The notes: generated by a model not told the origin, from the letters alone. Counted from the stretch's first letter, positions 41,225 to 50,705 are shown. The stretch: DNA of 56,873 bases from Alcanivorax sp. (GCA_022449455.1 JAKUPL010000027.1:1-56873), one strand, 5' to 3'. Numbers and translations: made by a program.

Positions 41225-41454
41225 CAGAACCCCTCGCGCTCCTGCCCGTCGGGCTGTTCGCGGTCGCTCATGAAATCCGCGCTCACGGCGGGGCCGTCGA
41301 ACCAGCTGTCCCAGGCCTCGCCGGCCGGCACGATGATGCGCGCGCGGCCCACGGCGATGATGTCCACCTGACGCACATCGTCGGGAAAAGCGACCGCCTT
41401 GGGCAGACGCACCGCCTGGGTACGATTGCTTTTGAACACAGTGGTTTTTTCCAT
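41224..41454 (-). CDS. vapB: VapB-family antitoxin (AbrB/SpoVT-like)
   Basis: 76 residues. The N-terminal [18 protein letters not shown] is the swapped-hairpin AbrB-like DNA-binding domain of VapB. The acidic, aromatic tail ([15 protein letters not shown]) is the part expected to plug the VapC active site. GAGGTG precedes the ATG. It is first in a two-gene operon with vapC and probably binds the palindrome at 41506-41528 to repress it. Confidence 0.9.
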   Translation of the reverse strand: MEKTTVFKSNRTQAVRLPKAVAFPDDVRQVDIIAVGRARIIVPAGEAWDSWFDGPAVSADFMSDREQPDGQEREGF

Positions 41455-41505
41455 GGCGGGCACCTCCGGCATCAAGGATGACGCCCGCAGTGTTGCCTTT
41501 GGATC

Positions 41506-41528
41506 TGTATATGTCAATGGGATATACA
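41506..41528. promoter_or_regulatory. vapBC operator candidate TGTATAT-N9-ATATACA
   Basis: Perfect 7-bp arms in a locally AT-rich patch, 52-74 nt upstream of the vapB ATG. Position and AT-rich dyad are typical for an autoregulatory VapB-VapC site. It also lies in the region upstream of ilvD on the other strand. Confidence 0.65.
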
Positions 41529-41698
41529 CGCTTTCGCTCCTTCCGCCAAACCCATGCTTCAGACTAAGACGCGGCACCGGGCCGGTCTGTAGGAAATCCC
41601 GGTCTCTTCCCGTAAGCCATCGGACACGCCGCATTCCCCCTTCCGCCCCGGCCTGCGCTACACTATCCGGCCCTGAACACCCGGCAGCCGAGGATTCC

Positions 41699-43546
41699 AT
41701 GCCCCAGTACCGCTCCCGCACCACCACCCATGGCCGCAACATGGCCGGCGCCCGCGCCCTGTGGCGCGCCACCGGCATGAAGGACGACGATTTCGGCAAA
41801 CCGATCATCGCCATCGCCAACTCCTTCACCCAGTTCGTGCCGGGCCACGTGCATCTGAAGGACATGGGCCAGCTGGTGGCCGGCGAGGTGGAACGGGCGG
41901 GCGGCATCGCCAAGGAATTCAACACCATCGCGGTGGACGACGGCATCGCCATGGGCCACGACGGCATGCTCTATTCGCTGCCCAGCCGCGACATCATCGC
42001 CGACTCCGTGGAGTACATGGTCAACGCCCACTGCGCCGACGCGCTGGTGTGCATCTCCAACTGCGACAAGATCACTCCGGGAATGCTGATGGCCGCCATG
42101 CGCCTGAACATTCCGGTGATCTTCGTCTCCGGCGGCCCCATGGAAGCGGGCAAGACCAAACTGGGCGAGCAGAAACTGGACCTGGTGGACGCCATGGTGA
42201 TGGCCGCCGACGACAAGGTGGACGACGCCACCGTGGCCGAGGTGGAACGCTCCGCCTGCCCCACCTGCGGCTCCTGCTCCGGCATGTTCACCGCCAACTC
42301 CATGAACTGCCTGACCGAGGCCCTTGGTCTGTCGCTGCCGGGCAACGGCTCCCTGCTGGCCACCCACGCCGACCGCCGCGAGCTGTTCCTGGAAGCCGGC
42401 CGCCGCATCGTCGACCTGGCGCGGCTCTATTACGAACAGGACATGGAGAACGTGCTGCCGCGCAACATCGCCTCCTTCAAGGCGTTCGAGAACGCCATGA
42501 GCCTGGACATCGCCATGGGCGGCTCCACCAACACCGTGCTGCATTTGCTGGCGGCGGCCCAGGAAGGCGCCGTGGACTTCACCATGGCCGACATCGACCG
42601 GCTCAGCCGCAAGGTGCCGTGCCTGTCCAAGGTGGCGCCGGCCACCCAGAAGTACCATATGGAAGACGTGCACCGGGCCGGCGGCGTGATGGGCATTCTC
42701 GGCGAGCTGGACCGCGCCGGGCTGCTGCACAACGACATCCCCATGGTGCATTCGGCCACGGTGGCGGAAGCCCTGGAACACTACGACGTGGTGCGCACCA
42801 CCGACGAAGGCGTGAAAAAGATGTTCACCGCCGGCCCGGCGGGCATCCCCACCCAGACCGCCTTCAGCCAGGACACCCGCTGGGACAGCCTGGACACGGA
42901 CCGCGCCGAAGGCTGCATCCGTGACTATGAGCACGCCTACAGCAAGGACGGCGGCCTCGCCGTGCTGTACGGCAACATCGCCGAGCGCGGCTGCATCGTG
43001 AAGACCGCCGGCGTGGACGATTCGATCCTCAAATTCACCGGCCGCGCCCGGGTGTTCGAGTCCCAGGATTCCGCGGTACGCGCCATCCTCGGCGACCAGA
43101 TCGTGGCCGGCGACGTGGTGGTGATCCGCTACGAGGGTCCGAAGGGCGGCCCGGGCATGCAGGAAATGCTCTACCCCACCAGCTACCTGAAATCCAAGGG
43201 CCTGGGCAAACAGTGCGCGCTGCTCACCGACGGCCGCTTCTCCGGCGGCACCTCCGGCCTGTCGATCGGCCACGCCTCGCCGGAGGCGGCGGAAGGCGGC
43301 GCCATCGCCCTGGTGGAGGAAGGCGACACCATCGAGATCAATATCCCCGAGCGCACCATCCAGCTGGCGGTCAGCGACGAGGACATCGCCCACCGCCGCG
43401 AGCGCATGGAGAAGCGCGGCAAGCTGGCCTGGAAGCCCAAGGAAATCCGCCAGCGCAACGTGTCCACGGCACTGCGCGCCTACGCCGCCCTGACCACCAG
43501 CGCCGACCGCGGCGCGGTGCGCGACCTCAGCCAGATCGGCGAATAA
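41699..43546 (+). CDS. ilvD: Dihydroxy-acid dehydratase IlvD
   Basis: 615 residues, full length. [21 protein letters not shown] at the N-terminus, the Fe-S cysteine regions [12 protein letters not shown] and [28 protein letters not shown], and [21 protein letters not shown] near the end are diagnostic. It dehydrates dihydroxy acids to 2-keto acids for Val/Ile/Leu synthesis. GAGGA precedes the ATG at 41699; the frame upstream is open but antisense to vapB. Confidence 0.96.
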   Translation: MPQYRSRTTTHGRNMAGARALWRATGMKDDDFGKPIIAIANSFTQFVPGHVHLKDMGQLVAGEVERAGGIAKEFNTIAVDDGIAMGHDGMLYSLPSRDIIADSVEYMVNAHCADALVCISNCDKITPGMLMAAMRLNIPVIFVSGGPMEAGKTKLGEQKLDLVDAMVMAADDKVDDATVAEVERSACPTCGSCSGMFTANSMNCLTEALGLSLPGNGSLLATHADRRELFLEAGRRIVDLARLYYEQDMENVLPRNIASFKAFENAMSLDIAMGGSTNTVLHLLAAAQEGAVDFTMADIDRLSRKVPCLSKVAPATQKYHMEDVHRAGGVMGILGELDRAGLLHNDIPMVHSATVAEALEHYDVVRTTDEGVKKMFTAGPAGIPTQTAFSQDTRWDSLDTDRAEGCIRDYEHAYSKDGGLAVLYGNIAERGCIVKTAGVDDSILKFTGRARVFESQDSAVRAILGDQIVAGDVVVIRYEGPKGGPGMQEMLYPTSYLKSKGLGKQCALLTDGRFSGGTSGLSIGHASPEAAEGGAIALVEEGDTIEINIPERTIQLAVSDEDIAHRRERMEKRGKLAWKPKEIRQRNVSTALRAYAALTTSADRGAVRDLSQIGE

Positions 43547-43563
43547 CCGCGGAGGGCCCACGG

Positions 43564-44871
43564 ATGAGCCTGCAACGCCGTTTGATGCCCTACCTGGCCC
43601 GGCTGCTCACCAGCCCGGGCCGGGAGCGCTGGCGCCGCCGCCTGCTGGAAACCCGGCGGCGGCTGCGCCGGCGGCCCCATGAGGCGACCTTCTACTTTCG
43701 CATCGACGATCCCTATTCCCTGCTGATGGCCCAGGCGTTGCCGGCCTTCGGCGAGCACTTCGGGCTGCGCATCACGCCCCGGGTGCTGCTCTATCTGGAC
43801 GGCAACCTCTACCCGGACCCGGACCGGCTGCGTGCCCTGGCGCCCCGGGACGCGGCGGCGCTGGCCAACCTGCACGGCCTGACGTTTCCCGACCACGCCA
43901 CGCCGCCGGATCCGGAGCTGAGCCTGGCGGCCACCCGCTGCCTGCTCAAACACGAAGGCGACGAGCGTTTCTGGAGCCTGGCCCATGCTCTGGGGCAGGC
44001 ACTCTGGAACGGCGACCAGGAACGCCTGACCACGCTGGCCCGCGATCACGGCCAGCAGCCGGAGGACCAGGCCCGGCTGGCCCTGGAGGCACGCCGCGAC
44101 CAGTTTCTCGGCGACGGCCACTACCTGACCGGCACCCTGCATTACCAGGGCGAATGGTACTGGAGCCTGGAGCGCCTCGATCACCTGGCCCGGCGGCTGG
44201 AAGCGCTGGGCCTGGGCGGCGGCCCCTGGCCGCTGGACTACGGCGCCGCCAAGCGGGCCCGCCTGGACCGGCCACGGCCGCCGGAGGGCACCCGCCTGGC
44301 GTTCTACTTCTCGTTCCGCAGCCCCTATTCCTACCTGGCCCTGGAACGGGCCTTCGCCCTGGCCGATCACTACGGCGTCACCCTGGAGGTGCGCCCGGTG
44401 CTGCCCATGGTGATGCGCGGGCTCACCGTACCCCGCGCCAAACGGCTCTATATCGTCACCGACGCGGCCCGCGAAGCGCGCCTGCACGACGTGCCCTTCG
44501 GCGCCATCTGCGACCCGGTGGGGGTAGGCGTGGAACGCTGCATGGCACTGTGGCCATTCGCGGAAAAAGAGGGCCGCCTGCGCGAGTGGCTGCTCAGCGC
44601 CGCCCGTGGCATCTGGAGCCAGGGCGTGGACGTGGCCGGCGACGCCGGTCTGTCGAAGCTGGCCCGGGACGCCGGCCTGGACTGGAACCGGGCGCGCCGC
44701 TGGCTCGGCGACGACCAGTGGCGCGAGCGCGCCGAGGCCAACCGCCAGGCCATGCTCGACGCCGGCAGCTGGGGCGTGCCCACCTTCCAGACCGGCGACG
44801 CCCTGATCTGGGGCCAGGACCGCCTGGCCCTGGTGGAGCAGGCCCTGACGCCCCCGTTAAGCTCCGGTTAA
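43564..44871 (+). CDS. Tandem DsbA-fold (kappa-GST/HCCA-isomerase-like) protein
   Basis: 435 residues containing two thioredoxin-fold/DSBA-like domains in one chain. The first (about 40-225) opens with ATFYFRIDDPYSLLMAQALP; the second (about 245-430) with LAFYFSFRSPYSYLALERAF and ends GSWGVPTFQTGDALIWGQDRL. The SPYSYLA motif and absence of any CXXC point to the 2-hydroxychromene-2-carboxylate isomerase/kappa glutathione transferase group, not disulfide oxidoreductases. The first copy is diverged (RIDDPYS). Function is probably glutathione-linked but unknown. The ATG at 43564 lies 17 nt after ilvD. Confidence 0.75.
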   Translation: MSLQRRLMPYLARLLTSPGRERWRRRLLETRRRLRRRPHEATFYFRIDDPYSLLMAQALPAFGEHFGLRITPRVLLYLDGNLYPDPDRLRALAPRDAAALANLHGLTFPDHATPPDPELSLAATRCLLKHEGDERFWSLAHALGQALWNGDQERLTTLARDHGQQPEDQARLALEARRDQFLGDGHYLTGTLHYQGEWYWSLERLDHLARRLEALGLGGGPWPLDYGAAKRARLDRPRPPEGTRLAFYFSFRSPYSYLALERAFALADHYGVTLEVRPVLPMVMRGLTVPRAKRLYIVTDAAREARLHDVPFGAICDPVGVGVERCMALWPFAEKEGRLREWLLSAARGIWSQGVDVAGDAGLSKLARDAGLDWNRARRWLGDDQWRERAEANRQAMLDAGSWGVPTFQTGDALIWGQDRLALVEQALTPPLSSG

Positions 44872-44994
44872 GGCGGCCTGCGCACACTGTTCCTGAACGG
44901 CCGGGGCGACCTTCGGCGTTACCGAACGGTCATTGATCACACCTTCGATTGCCAGCATGGTAACGGGCCTCTTTCATCATAAAAGGACCCTGCC

Positions 44995-45381
44995 ATGACC
45001 CTGGCTTTCTGGTGCGTTCTGATCGCCATTCTGTTGCCCTACGCCTTCACCGGCTTCGCCAAGTTTCAGGGCGGATTCGGTTTACGGGAAAACCACAACC
45101 CGCGGGACTTCCTCAATACGCTTGAAGGGTCCCGCAAGCGCGCCCACTGGGCCCAGCAGAACAGCTTCGAGGTGACCCCACCGTTCGCGGCCGCGGTGAT
45201 CATCGCGCAGCTGGCGCAGACCGCGCCGCAGAACACCATCGACGGCATCGCCGTGGCGTTCGTGCTGAGCCGGGTGCTGTACGGCGTCTGCTACATCGCC
45301 GACTGGGCCAGCGCGCGCTCACTGGTGTGGTTTTTTGGCATGGGCTGCATCATCGCCCTCTTCGTGGGGACAGCAGGTTAA
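44995..45381 (+). CDS. MAPEG-family membrane protein
   Basis: 128 residues, four predicted membrane segments. ENHNPRDFLNTLEGSRKRA followed by HWAQQNSFEVTPPFAAAVIIA matches the MAPEG signature (R-x-x-NA-x-x-N-x-x-E-x-x-P-x-F type), the family of membrane glutathione transferases and eicosanoid enzymes; bacterial members are mostly uncharacterised. AAAGGA precedes the ATG. The next gene starts 3 nt after its stop. Confidence 0.82.
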   Translation: MTLAFWCVLIAILLPYAFTGFAKFQGGFGLRENHNPRDFLNTLEGSRKRAHWAQQNSFEVTPPFAAAVIIAQLAQTAPQNTIDGIAVAFVLSRVLYGVCYIADWASARSLVWFFGMGCIIALFVGTAG

Positions 45382-45384
45382 TGA

Positions 45385-46092
45385 ATGTCAGCGACCGACT
45401 CGACCAACACCTTTCTGAACAAGGCCTGGAGCGACAACGGGCCGAAACTGATCAGCGGCTTTTCGCGGCCGGTCTATCATAATCTGATGGGCCTGCTGCG
45501 CGGGCGCCGCTACGACAAGCGCGCCTACGGCGGCATGATCCGGCACACCGAGGCGGCCATGCTTACCCACTGGGCCGCCCGGGTGCCGCAAGGCGGGGTG
45601 GTGGTGGAGATCGGTTGCTACGGCGGCCTGTCCACCAGCTATCTGTTGCGCGGCCTCAGGAAACGGCAAGGCCGCCTTTATTCCATCGACCCGTTCAACT
45701 CCGACCTGGACAGGCAGGCCCGGCTCACCGACCATCTGGTGCCCCTGGACAACAAGCCCACCCGGGCACTGGTGTCGGAACGGCTGCGACGCAACGGCTT
45801 CGACGGCCTGTTCGAGTTGATCGAGGGCTACTCCCAGGACGCCGCCGCTAACTGGGACCCATCGGTGAAGATCGACTTTCTCTGGATCGACGGTAACCAT
45901 GAACAAGCCTGGCGTGACTTCAAGGACTTCCAGCCCCATCTCAATCCCGGCGCGCGGGTGGCGGTGCACGATGCCCACCCGCGCTATGGCTATGCCTCCG
46001 TGGTGGAAGACGTGAAGCGGATTTTCGCCGAGGGGGCCTGGGCCGACCTGGAACACGTGAAAAGCATCATCTCCGGCCGCAAGGTGGGCTGA
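45385..46092 (+). CDS. Class I SAM-dependent methyltransferase
   Basis: 235 residues. Motif I is VVVEIGCYGGLSTSYLLRGL, followed by RLYSIDPFNSD (motif II acidic position) and IDFLWIDGNHEQAWRDF with ARVAVHDAHPRYGYASV, as in Methyltransf_24-type enzymes. The substrate is unknown. It sits 3 nt after the MAPEG gene and 7 nt before a ferredoxin reductase, so the three are probably translated from one message. Confidence 0.8.
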   Translation: MSATDSTNTFLNKAWSDNGPKLISGFSRPVYHNLMGLLRGRRYDKRAYGGMIRHTEAAMLTHWAARVPQGGVVVEIGCYGGLSTSYLLRGLRKRQGRLYSIDPFNSDLDRQARLTDHLVPLDNKPTRALVSERLRRNGFDGLFELIEGYSQDAAANWDPSVKIDFLWIDGNHEQAWRDFKDFQPHLNPGARVAVHDAHPRYGYASVVEDVKRIFAEGAWADLEHVKSIISGRKVG

Positions 46093-46099
46093 CCCGGCC

Positions 46100-47128
46100 G
46101 TGGCCCATCGCATCCGCATCAATGATCGGCACGACTTGATTTGCCCGTCCGGGGTCCCCATCCTGACCGCCGGCCGGGAGGCAGGGTTCGGTTTTCCCCA
46201 TGCCTGCCGCAACGGCGTCTGTGAACGTTGCCAGGGCCGCCTGATCGCCGGCGCCGTGCGCCAGCGGCGCGGCGCCTCCCAGGACCGGCTCATCCACGCC
46301 GGCGATGCCCGGGCCGACCGGGTGCTATACTGCGTGGCCATCCCGATCAGCGATTGCGAGATCGAAGTGCCAGAGATTACCGCGCCGGGCGAACTGCCCG
46401 TGCACCGACTGCAGTGCCAGATCCTTCGGCGAGAGCCGCTCAATCATGATGTGACCCGCGTAGTGCTGCGTCTGCCCGCCGGCCGGACGGTGCGCTGGTT
46501 CGCGGGGCAGTACCTGATTCTCGAACTGGAACACGGCGGCTACCCGTTCTCTATCGCCAACGCCCCGGGCGGTAGCGCCAACGCCCCCGGCGGCCGCGAA
46601 CTGGAACTGCACGTACGCCACGGCAATGACAACAGCGCCGCCCACGCCATCATGGCGGACCTGGACGAACAGGCCACGGTGGCGGTGACCCTGCCGGAGG
46701 GGCGGCGCTTTATCGACCGGGCCCCGGAACGCCCGCTGTGGTTTATCTGCGGGTCCACCGGCTTCGCGCCGGTGAAGGCCATGATCGAACGGCTGATCCA
46801 GCTCGATTATCCGTTGCCGGTGCGTCTGTTCTGGGGCGCGCGCACCGAGCGCGACCTGTACCTGCCCGACCTGCCGGCGCGGTGGGGCGAGCAGCTGCGC
46901 GATTTTCACGCGGTCACCGCCCTGTCCGACATCAGCAAGCCCGGCCACGCCCGCGGGCTGGTGCACGAGGCCGCCCTGGAAGCCCTGGCCGAGCCCCGCG
47001 AGCCGCTGTTCTATCTGGGCGGTTCACCGGCCATGGCCTGGGCGGTGTTCGATGCCCTGGTGGAGGAAGGCGTGCCGGCGGAAAACATTCACTCCGACGT
47101 GTTCGACTACGCACCCCGGGAAGGCTGA
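46100..47128 (+). CDS. 2Fe-2S ferredoxin/NAD(P)H-flavin reductase fusion
   Basis: 342 residues. A plant-type [2Fe-2S] domain with C36, C41, C44 and C78 (ACRNGVCERCQG and LYCVA) is fused to a flavin-binding domain (YPFSIANAP) and an NAD(P)H-binding domain (WFICGSTGFAPVKAMIERL, PLFYLGGSPAMA). This is the arrangement of electron-transfer reductases of oxygenases and of AscD-like dehydrase reductases. It would pass electrons from NAD(P)H to a partner, but no oxygenase is adjacent. The start is a GTG, 7 nt after the methyltransferase gene. Confidence 0.85.
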   Translation: MAHRIRINDRHDLICPSGVPILTAGREAGFGFPHACRNGVCERCQGRLIAGAVRQRRGASQDRLIHAGDARADRVLYCVAIPISDCEIEVPEITAPGELPVHRLQCQILRREPLNHDVTRVVLRLPAGRTVRWFAGQYLILELEHGGYPFSIANAPGGSANAPGGRELELHVRHGNDNSAAHAIMADLDEQATVAVTLPEGRRFIDRAPERPLWFICGSTGFAPVKAMIERLIQLDYPLPVRLFWGARTERDLYLPDLPARWGEQLRDFHAVTALSDISKPGHARGLVHEAALEALAEPREPLFYLGGSPAMAWAVFDALVEEGVPAENIHSDVFDYAPREG

Positions 47129-47194
47129 TCCCTCCGTCTGGCTTCCGGCTCCGCCGACCGGCACAATGAGGCATCGTTTGCCGCCGGTCGCCAC

Positions 47195-48520
47195 ATGGAA
47201 GACAACCGCCCCCAGGACGACGCCGCCACGCTGCTGCCCTGCCCGCAGTGCGACCTGGTGCTGTCGGTGTCCGACCCGGACCCCGGCGAATGGGTGCGCT
47301 GCCCCCGATGCGGCCACCCGCTGGCGCGTCACACCGTGCACGACCAGACCAGCCCGGCGTTGGCGGTGACCGCCCTGATCCTGCTGGCCCTGTCCCTGAG
47401 CTTTCCCTACATCCGCTTCGAGAAAAACGGCGTCGGCGAACAGATGGGGTTGCTGGACGCGGCCACCGAACTGGCCGCCTTTCATCATCCGGCCCTGGCG
47501 GTGGTGGTGTTCGCCACCATCGTGGTGATGCCGGCCTGCTTCCTGGTGGCCTTGCTGTGGGTCCATGCCAGCCTGCGCCGCACCCGGGAGCGGGACGCCT
47601 CCCCTCTGCCCGGCACCGCCACCCTGGTGCGCGCGCTGCCGCGCTGGCAGCCGTGGATGATGGCGGACGTGTTCGCCATCGCCGCCCTGGTCAGCCTGAT
47701 CAAGATCGCCGGCATGGCGGAAGTGGTGCTCAAGCCCGGCTTCTGGGCCTTCACCGGCTTCGCCCTGGCGCTGCTGATCACCGTGCAGCGGTTGCATCCG
47801 CTGGCGCTGTGGGCAAGACTGGCCGGACCGCCGCTGGCCCCGCCCGGGGCCCGCGCCGGGCGCACCGCCCTGGCCCAGGGCCTGGTGGGCTGCGAGCAAT
47901 GCGGCCAGCTGCAACCGCTGACCGGACCGCGCCGCTGCCAGCGCTGCGGCGCCCGCCTGCACCGGCGTGAGCCCGCCAGCCTGCAGCGCACCTGGGCGCT
48001 GCTGGTGGCCGCCACCCTGTGCTGTTTCCCCGCCCATCTGTACCCGATCATGGTCACCACCAGCCTGGGCCACACCCAGCCGGCCACCATCATTTCCGGG
48101 GTACTGCAATTTATTCAGCACGGTGACTGGCCGATCGCCCTGATCATCTTTACCGCCAGTGTTCTGGTACCCTTCGGCAAGATCATGGCGCTTGCCTGGC
48201 TGTGCCTGGCGGCGCGCCGCGACCGGGCGCTGGACATGGCGGCGCAGATGCGGCTCTACCGGATCACCGAATGGGTCGGCCGCTGGTCGATGATCGATGT
48301 GTTCGTGGTGGCCATCGTGGTCGCCCTGGTGCGGCTCGGCAATCTGCTGTCGATCGCCCCGGGCCCCGGCGGGGTCGCCTTCGCGGCGGTGGTGGTGCTG
48401 ACCATGCTGGCCGCCTTCAGTTTTGATCCACGCCTGATCTGGGACCGGCAGAACGCCGACCCGGGCCCGGCCACGCAACGGGACGACGATGACCTCGACA
48501 CCCTCCCGCGCCATTCATGA
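47195..48520 (+). CDS. pqiA: Paraquat-inducible membrane protein PqiA
   Basis: 441 residues. Two PqiA units, each a zinc-ribbon pair plus membrane helices: CPQC...CPRC near residues 16-40 and CEQC...CQRC near 230-250. Membrane segments include LAVTALILLALSLSFPYI and TWALLVAATLCCFPAHLYPIM. PqiA is the inner-membrane partner of the PqiB MCE tunnel, which moves lipids between membranes. It overlaps pqiB by 32 nt. In enterobacteria pqi genes respond to SoxRS; no such site was recognised here. Confidence 0.93.
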   Translation: MEDNRPQDDAATLLPCPQCDLVLSVSDPDPGEWVRCPRCGHPLARHTVHDQTSPALAVTALILLALSLSFPYIRFEKNGVGEQMGLLDAATELAAFHHPALAVVVFATIVVMPACFLVALLWVHASLRRTRERDASPLPGTATLVRALPRWQPWMMADVFAIAALVSLIKIAGMAEVVLKPGFWAFTGFALALLITVQRLHPLALWARLAGPPLAPPGARAGRTALAQGLVGCEQCGQLQPLTGPRRCQRCGARLHRREPASLQRTWALLVAATLCCFPAHLYPIMVTTSLGHTQPATIISGVLQFIQHGDWPIALIIFTASVLVPFGKIMALAWLCLAARRDRALDMAAQMRLYRITEWVGRWSMIDVFVVAIVVALVRLGNLLSIAPGPGGVAFAAVVVLTMLAAFSFDPRLIWDRQNADPGPATQRDDDDLDTLPRHS

Positions 48521-50129
48521 GCGCCTGCCCCGCCTGTCGCCGGTGTGGCTGATTCCGCTGGCGGCGTTGCTGATCGGCCTGTGGCTGGTGTTCGATCATC
48601 TGTCCGGCCAGGGGCCGATGATCACCCTCAAGCTGGAAAACGCCGAGGGCATCGAAGCCAACAAGACGCCGATCAAAACCCGCAGCGTGCAGGTCGGCAC
48701 GGTGGAAACCGTGACCCTGTCCGAGGACCTGCGCCATACCATCGTCACCGCGCGCATGCAGGGCGGCGCCGACCGCATGCTCAACAAGGACACCCGCTTC
48801 TGGGTGGTCAAGCCGCGCATCGGCCGGGAGGGCATCAGCGGCCTGGGCACGGTGCTGTCCGGCGCCTACATCGAGCTGCTGCCCGGCGACAGCGACAAGA
48901 AGGCGCGGGAATTCGTGGTTGAAGAGCAGCCGCCGGTCACCGAGGCCGGCGCCCGCGGCCTGTACCTGACCCTGCACAGCGAACCGGGCAACAGCGTCAC
49001 CACCGGCGACCCGGTGACCTTCCGCAACCTGACCGTGGGCCGGGTGGTGGACACCGACTTCATCGCCGACGACCGCAGCATCGAGCACCGCATCTTCATC
49101 GAGCGGCCCTACGACGTGCTGGTCACCGACACCACCCGGTTCTGGAGCGTTTCCGGGGTCGGTTTTCAGCTCGACTCCCAGGGCTTCCGGGTCAACCTGC
49201 AATCCCTGGAAACCCTGCTCGGCGGCGGCATCGCCTTCGGCGTGCCCGACGACACCATGCCCGCCGGCAAGGCGGCCAAGGAAGGCGACGAATACACCCT
49301 GTACGCGGACCAGGAAGCGGCCCGCCGGGGCCTGTTCGATCAGTACCTGGAGTACGCCCTGCTGGTGGAGGACACGGTGCGCGGGCTCAGCCGGGGCGCG
49401 CCGGTGGAATACCGGGGCGTGCGCGTGGGCACCGTGGAGCAGGTGCCCTGGAAGTTCACCGGCGAGCAGCCGGATTCCCTGAACCGTTTTTCGATTCCGG
49501 TACTGATCCGCATCGAGCCGCAACGCATCACCCAGGGCAGCGAGGTGCTGCTGGACGACTGGCACGACCGGCTGGAGCACATGTTCGACAACGGCCTGCG
49601 CGCCACCCTGAAATCCGGCAACCTGCTCACCGGCGCCCTGTTCGTGGACCTGAATTTCCGCCAGGACGTGGCCGACTACGAGCCCACCCGCTTCGAGGGC
49701 GTGGCGGTGTTCCCGACCACCGCCAACGGCCTGGCGCAGATCGAGAACCAGGTGGCCGGCCTGCTGGAAACGCTCAACAATCTGCCCCTGCGGAAGATCG
49801 CCGAGGGGCTGGACCGGAATCTGGCCGCCTCGCAGAAGACCCTGGAGCAGGTCACCGCCACCGCCGACCGCCTGGAAGCCCTGCTGGGCGACCCGCAAAC
49901 CGCCCAGTTGCCCACCCGGCTGAACGACACCCTGCGTTCCCTGGAAGGGGCCCTGGACAGCCTGGCCGGCGCCGACGGCCGGCAACTCTCCGCCACCCTG
50001 GAACGGCTGGAGCGGGTACTGCGCGACGCCGAACCGCTGCTGCGTACCCTGCGCGAAAAGCCCAACGCCCTGATCTTCTCCCGCGAACCGCCGGAGGATC
50101 CCCTGCCGAGAGCCCACGATGAAAACTAA
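48489..50129 (+). CDS. pqiB: MCE-domain lipid-transport protein PqiB
   Basis: 546 residues. One N-terminal membrane helix (VWLIPLAALLIGLWLVFDHL) and then three MCE/MlaD repeats beginning near residues 42 (ITLKLENAEGIEANKTPIK), 158 (GLYLTLHSEPGNSVTTGDPV) and 285 (LLVEDTVRGLSRGAPVEYRG). A long C-terminal coiled-coil-like stretch (about 410-530) would form the needle of the periplasmic tunnel. It overlaps pqiA by 32 nt and pqiC by 11 nt. Confidence 0.94.
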   Translation: MTSTPSRAIHERLPRLSPVWLIPLAALLIGLWLVFDHLSGQGPMITLKLENAEGIEANKTPIKTRSVQVGTVETVTLSEDLRHTIVTARMQGGADRMLNKDTRFWVVKPRIGREGISGLGTVLSGAYIELLPGDSDKKAREFVVEEQPPVTEAGARGLYLTLHSEPGNSVTTGDPVTFRNLTVGRVVDTDFIADDRSIEHRIFIERPYDVLVTDTTRFWSVSGVGFQLDSQGFRVNLQSLETLLGGGIAFGVPDDTMPAGKAAKEGDEYTLYADQEAARRGLFDQYLEYALLVEDTVRGLSRGAPVEYRGVRVGTVEQVPWKFTGEQPDSLNRFSIPVLIRIEPQRITQGSEVLLDDWHDRLEHMFDNGLRATLKSGNLLTGALFVDLNFRQDVADYEPTRFEGVAVFPTTANGLAQIENQVAGLLETLNNLPLRKIAEGLDRNLAASQKTLEQVTATADRLEALLGDPQTAQLPTRLNDTLRSLEGALDSLAGADGRQLSATLERLERVLRDAEPLLRTLREKPNALIFSREPPEDPLPRAHDEN

Positions 50130-50670
50130 AGGTCCCGCCCTCGCCCTGCCTCTTCTGGGCCTGCTGCTGGCCCTGGCCGGCTGCGCCGGCACGCCGGCCA
50201 CCGGCGAGCGCCAGTACTTGCTGCCCGCCGCCAGCCAGCCGGCGACGGGCGCCACCCTGATGGTGCGGGTGCATGTGGCCGGCTACCTGGATCAGGGTGG
50301 CCTGGTGCTGGAAACCGGCGCCACCACCCTGAGCACCGCCCGCGCCCACCGTTGGGCGGAGCCGCTGGGCGATCAGTTGGAGCGGGCCCTGGTCCAGGCC
50401 TTGCCGGCACCGGCCAGCGGCACCCTGACGGTGCGGGTAACGCGCTTCCAGGGCACCGCCGACGGCGATGCCCGGGTCAGTGGCGACTGGCGGTTTTATG
50501 GCAGTAACAGAGAGAGCGGGGAAAGCCGGGGCGATGACGGGCGCCGGATCGAGGGTGTGTTCGACGTACGCCGCCCGCTGCAGCGGGACGGCTATGAGGA
50601 GCTGGTGCTGCGGTTGAATGACGCCTGGACGGCGGTGGCGGCGGAGATCGGCGCGCGGCTCGCGCGGTAA
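50119..50670 (+). CDS. pqiC: Lipoprotein PqiC (YmbA-like)
   Basis: 183 residues with a lipoprotein signal ending LAGC (cysteine about residue 22). The rest matches ABC-type transport auxiliary lipoproteins: QYLLPA, VAGYLDQGGLVLETG and HRWAEPLGDQLERALVQAL. It is the outer-membrane piece expected to dock the PqiB tunnel. The gene starts inside pqiB and is followed by a REP-like repeat, then the convergent hemY. Confidence 0.9.
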   Translation: MKTKGPALALPLLGLLLALAGCAGTPATGERQYLLPAASQPATGATLMVRVHVAGYLDQGGLVLETGATTLSTARAHRWAEPLGDQLERALVQALPAPASGTLTVRVTRFQGTADGDARVSGDWRFYGSNRESGESRGDDGRRIEGVFDVRRPLQRDGYEELVLRLNDAWTAVAAEIGARLAR

Positions 50671-50705
50671 GCAGCGGCCGGGCGGCGTTCCGCTCCAGCC
50701 GCGCT
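50671..50705. repeat. REP-like palindrome
   Basis: GCGGC (50674-50678) and GCCGC (50698-50702) flank GGGCGGCGTTCCGCTCC, the same layout as the unit at 15373-15401. It occupies most of the gap between convergent pqiC and hemY. Confidence 0.6.

Noticed and set aside
41663-43561. A 632-codon minus-strand frame opposite ilvD
   Set aside because: IlvD motifs on the plus strand are complete; the antisense product is low-complexity.
44921-44930. TetR-type operator ACCG-AA-CGGT upstream of the MAPEG gene
   Set aside because: Arms are only 4 bp and no TetR gene is near; too weak to list as a site.
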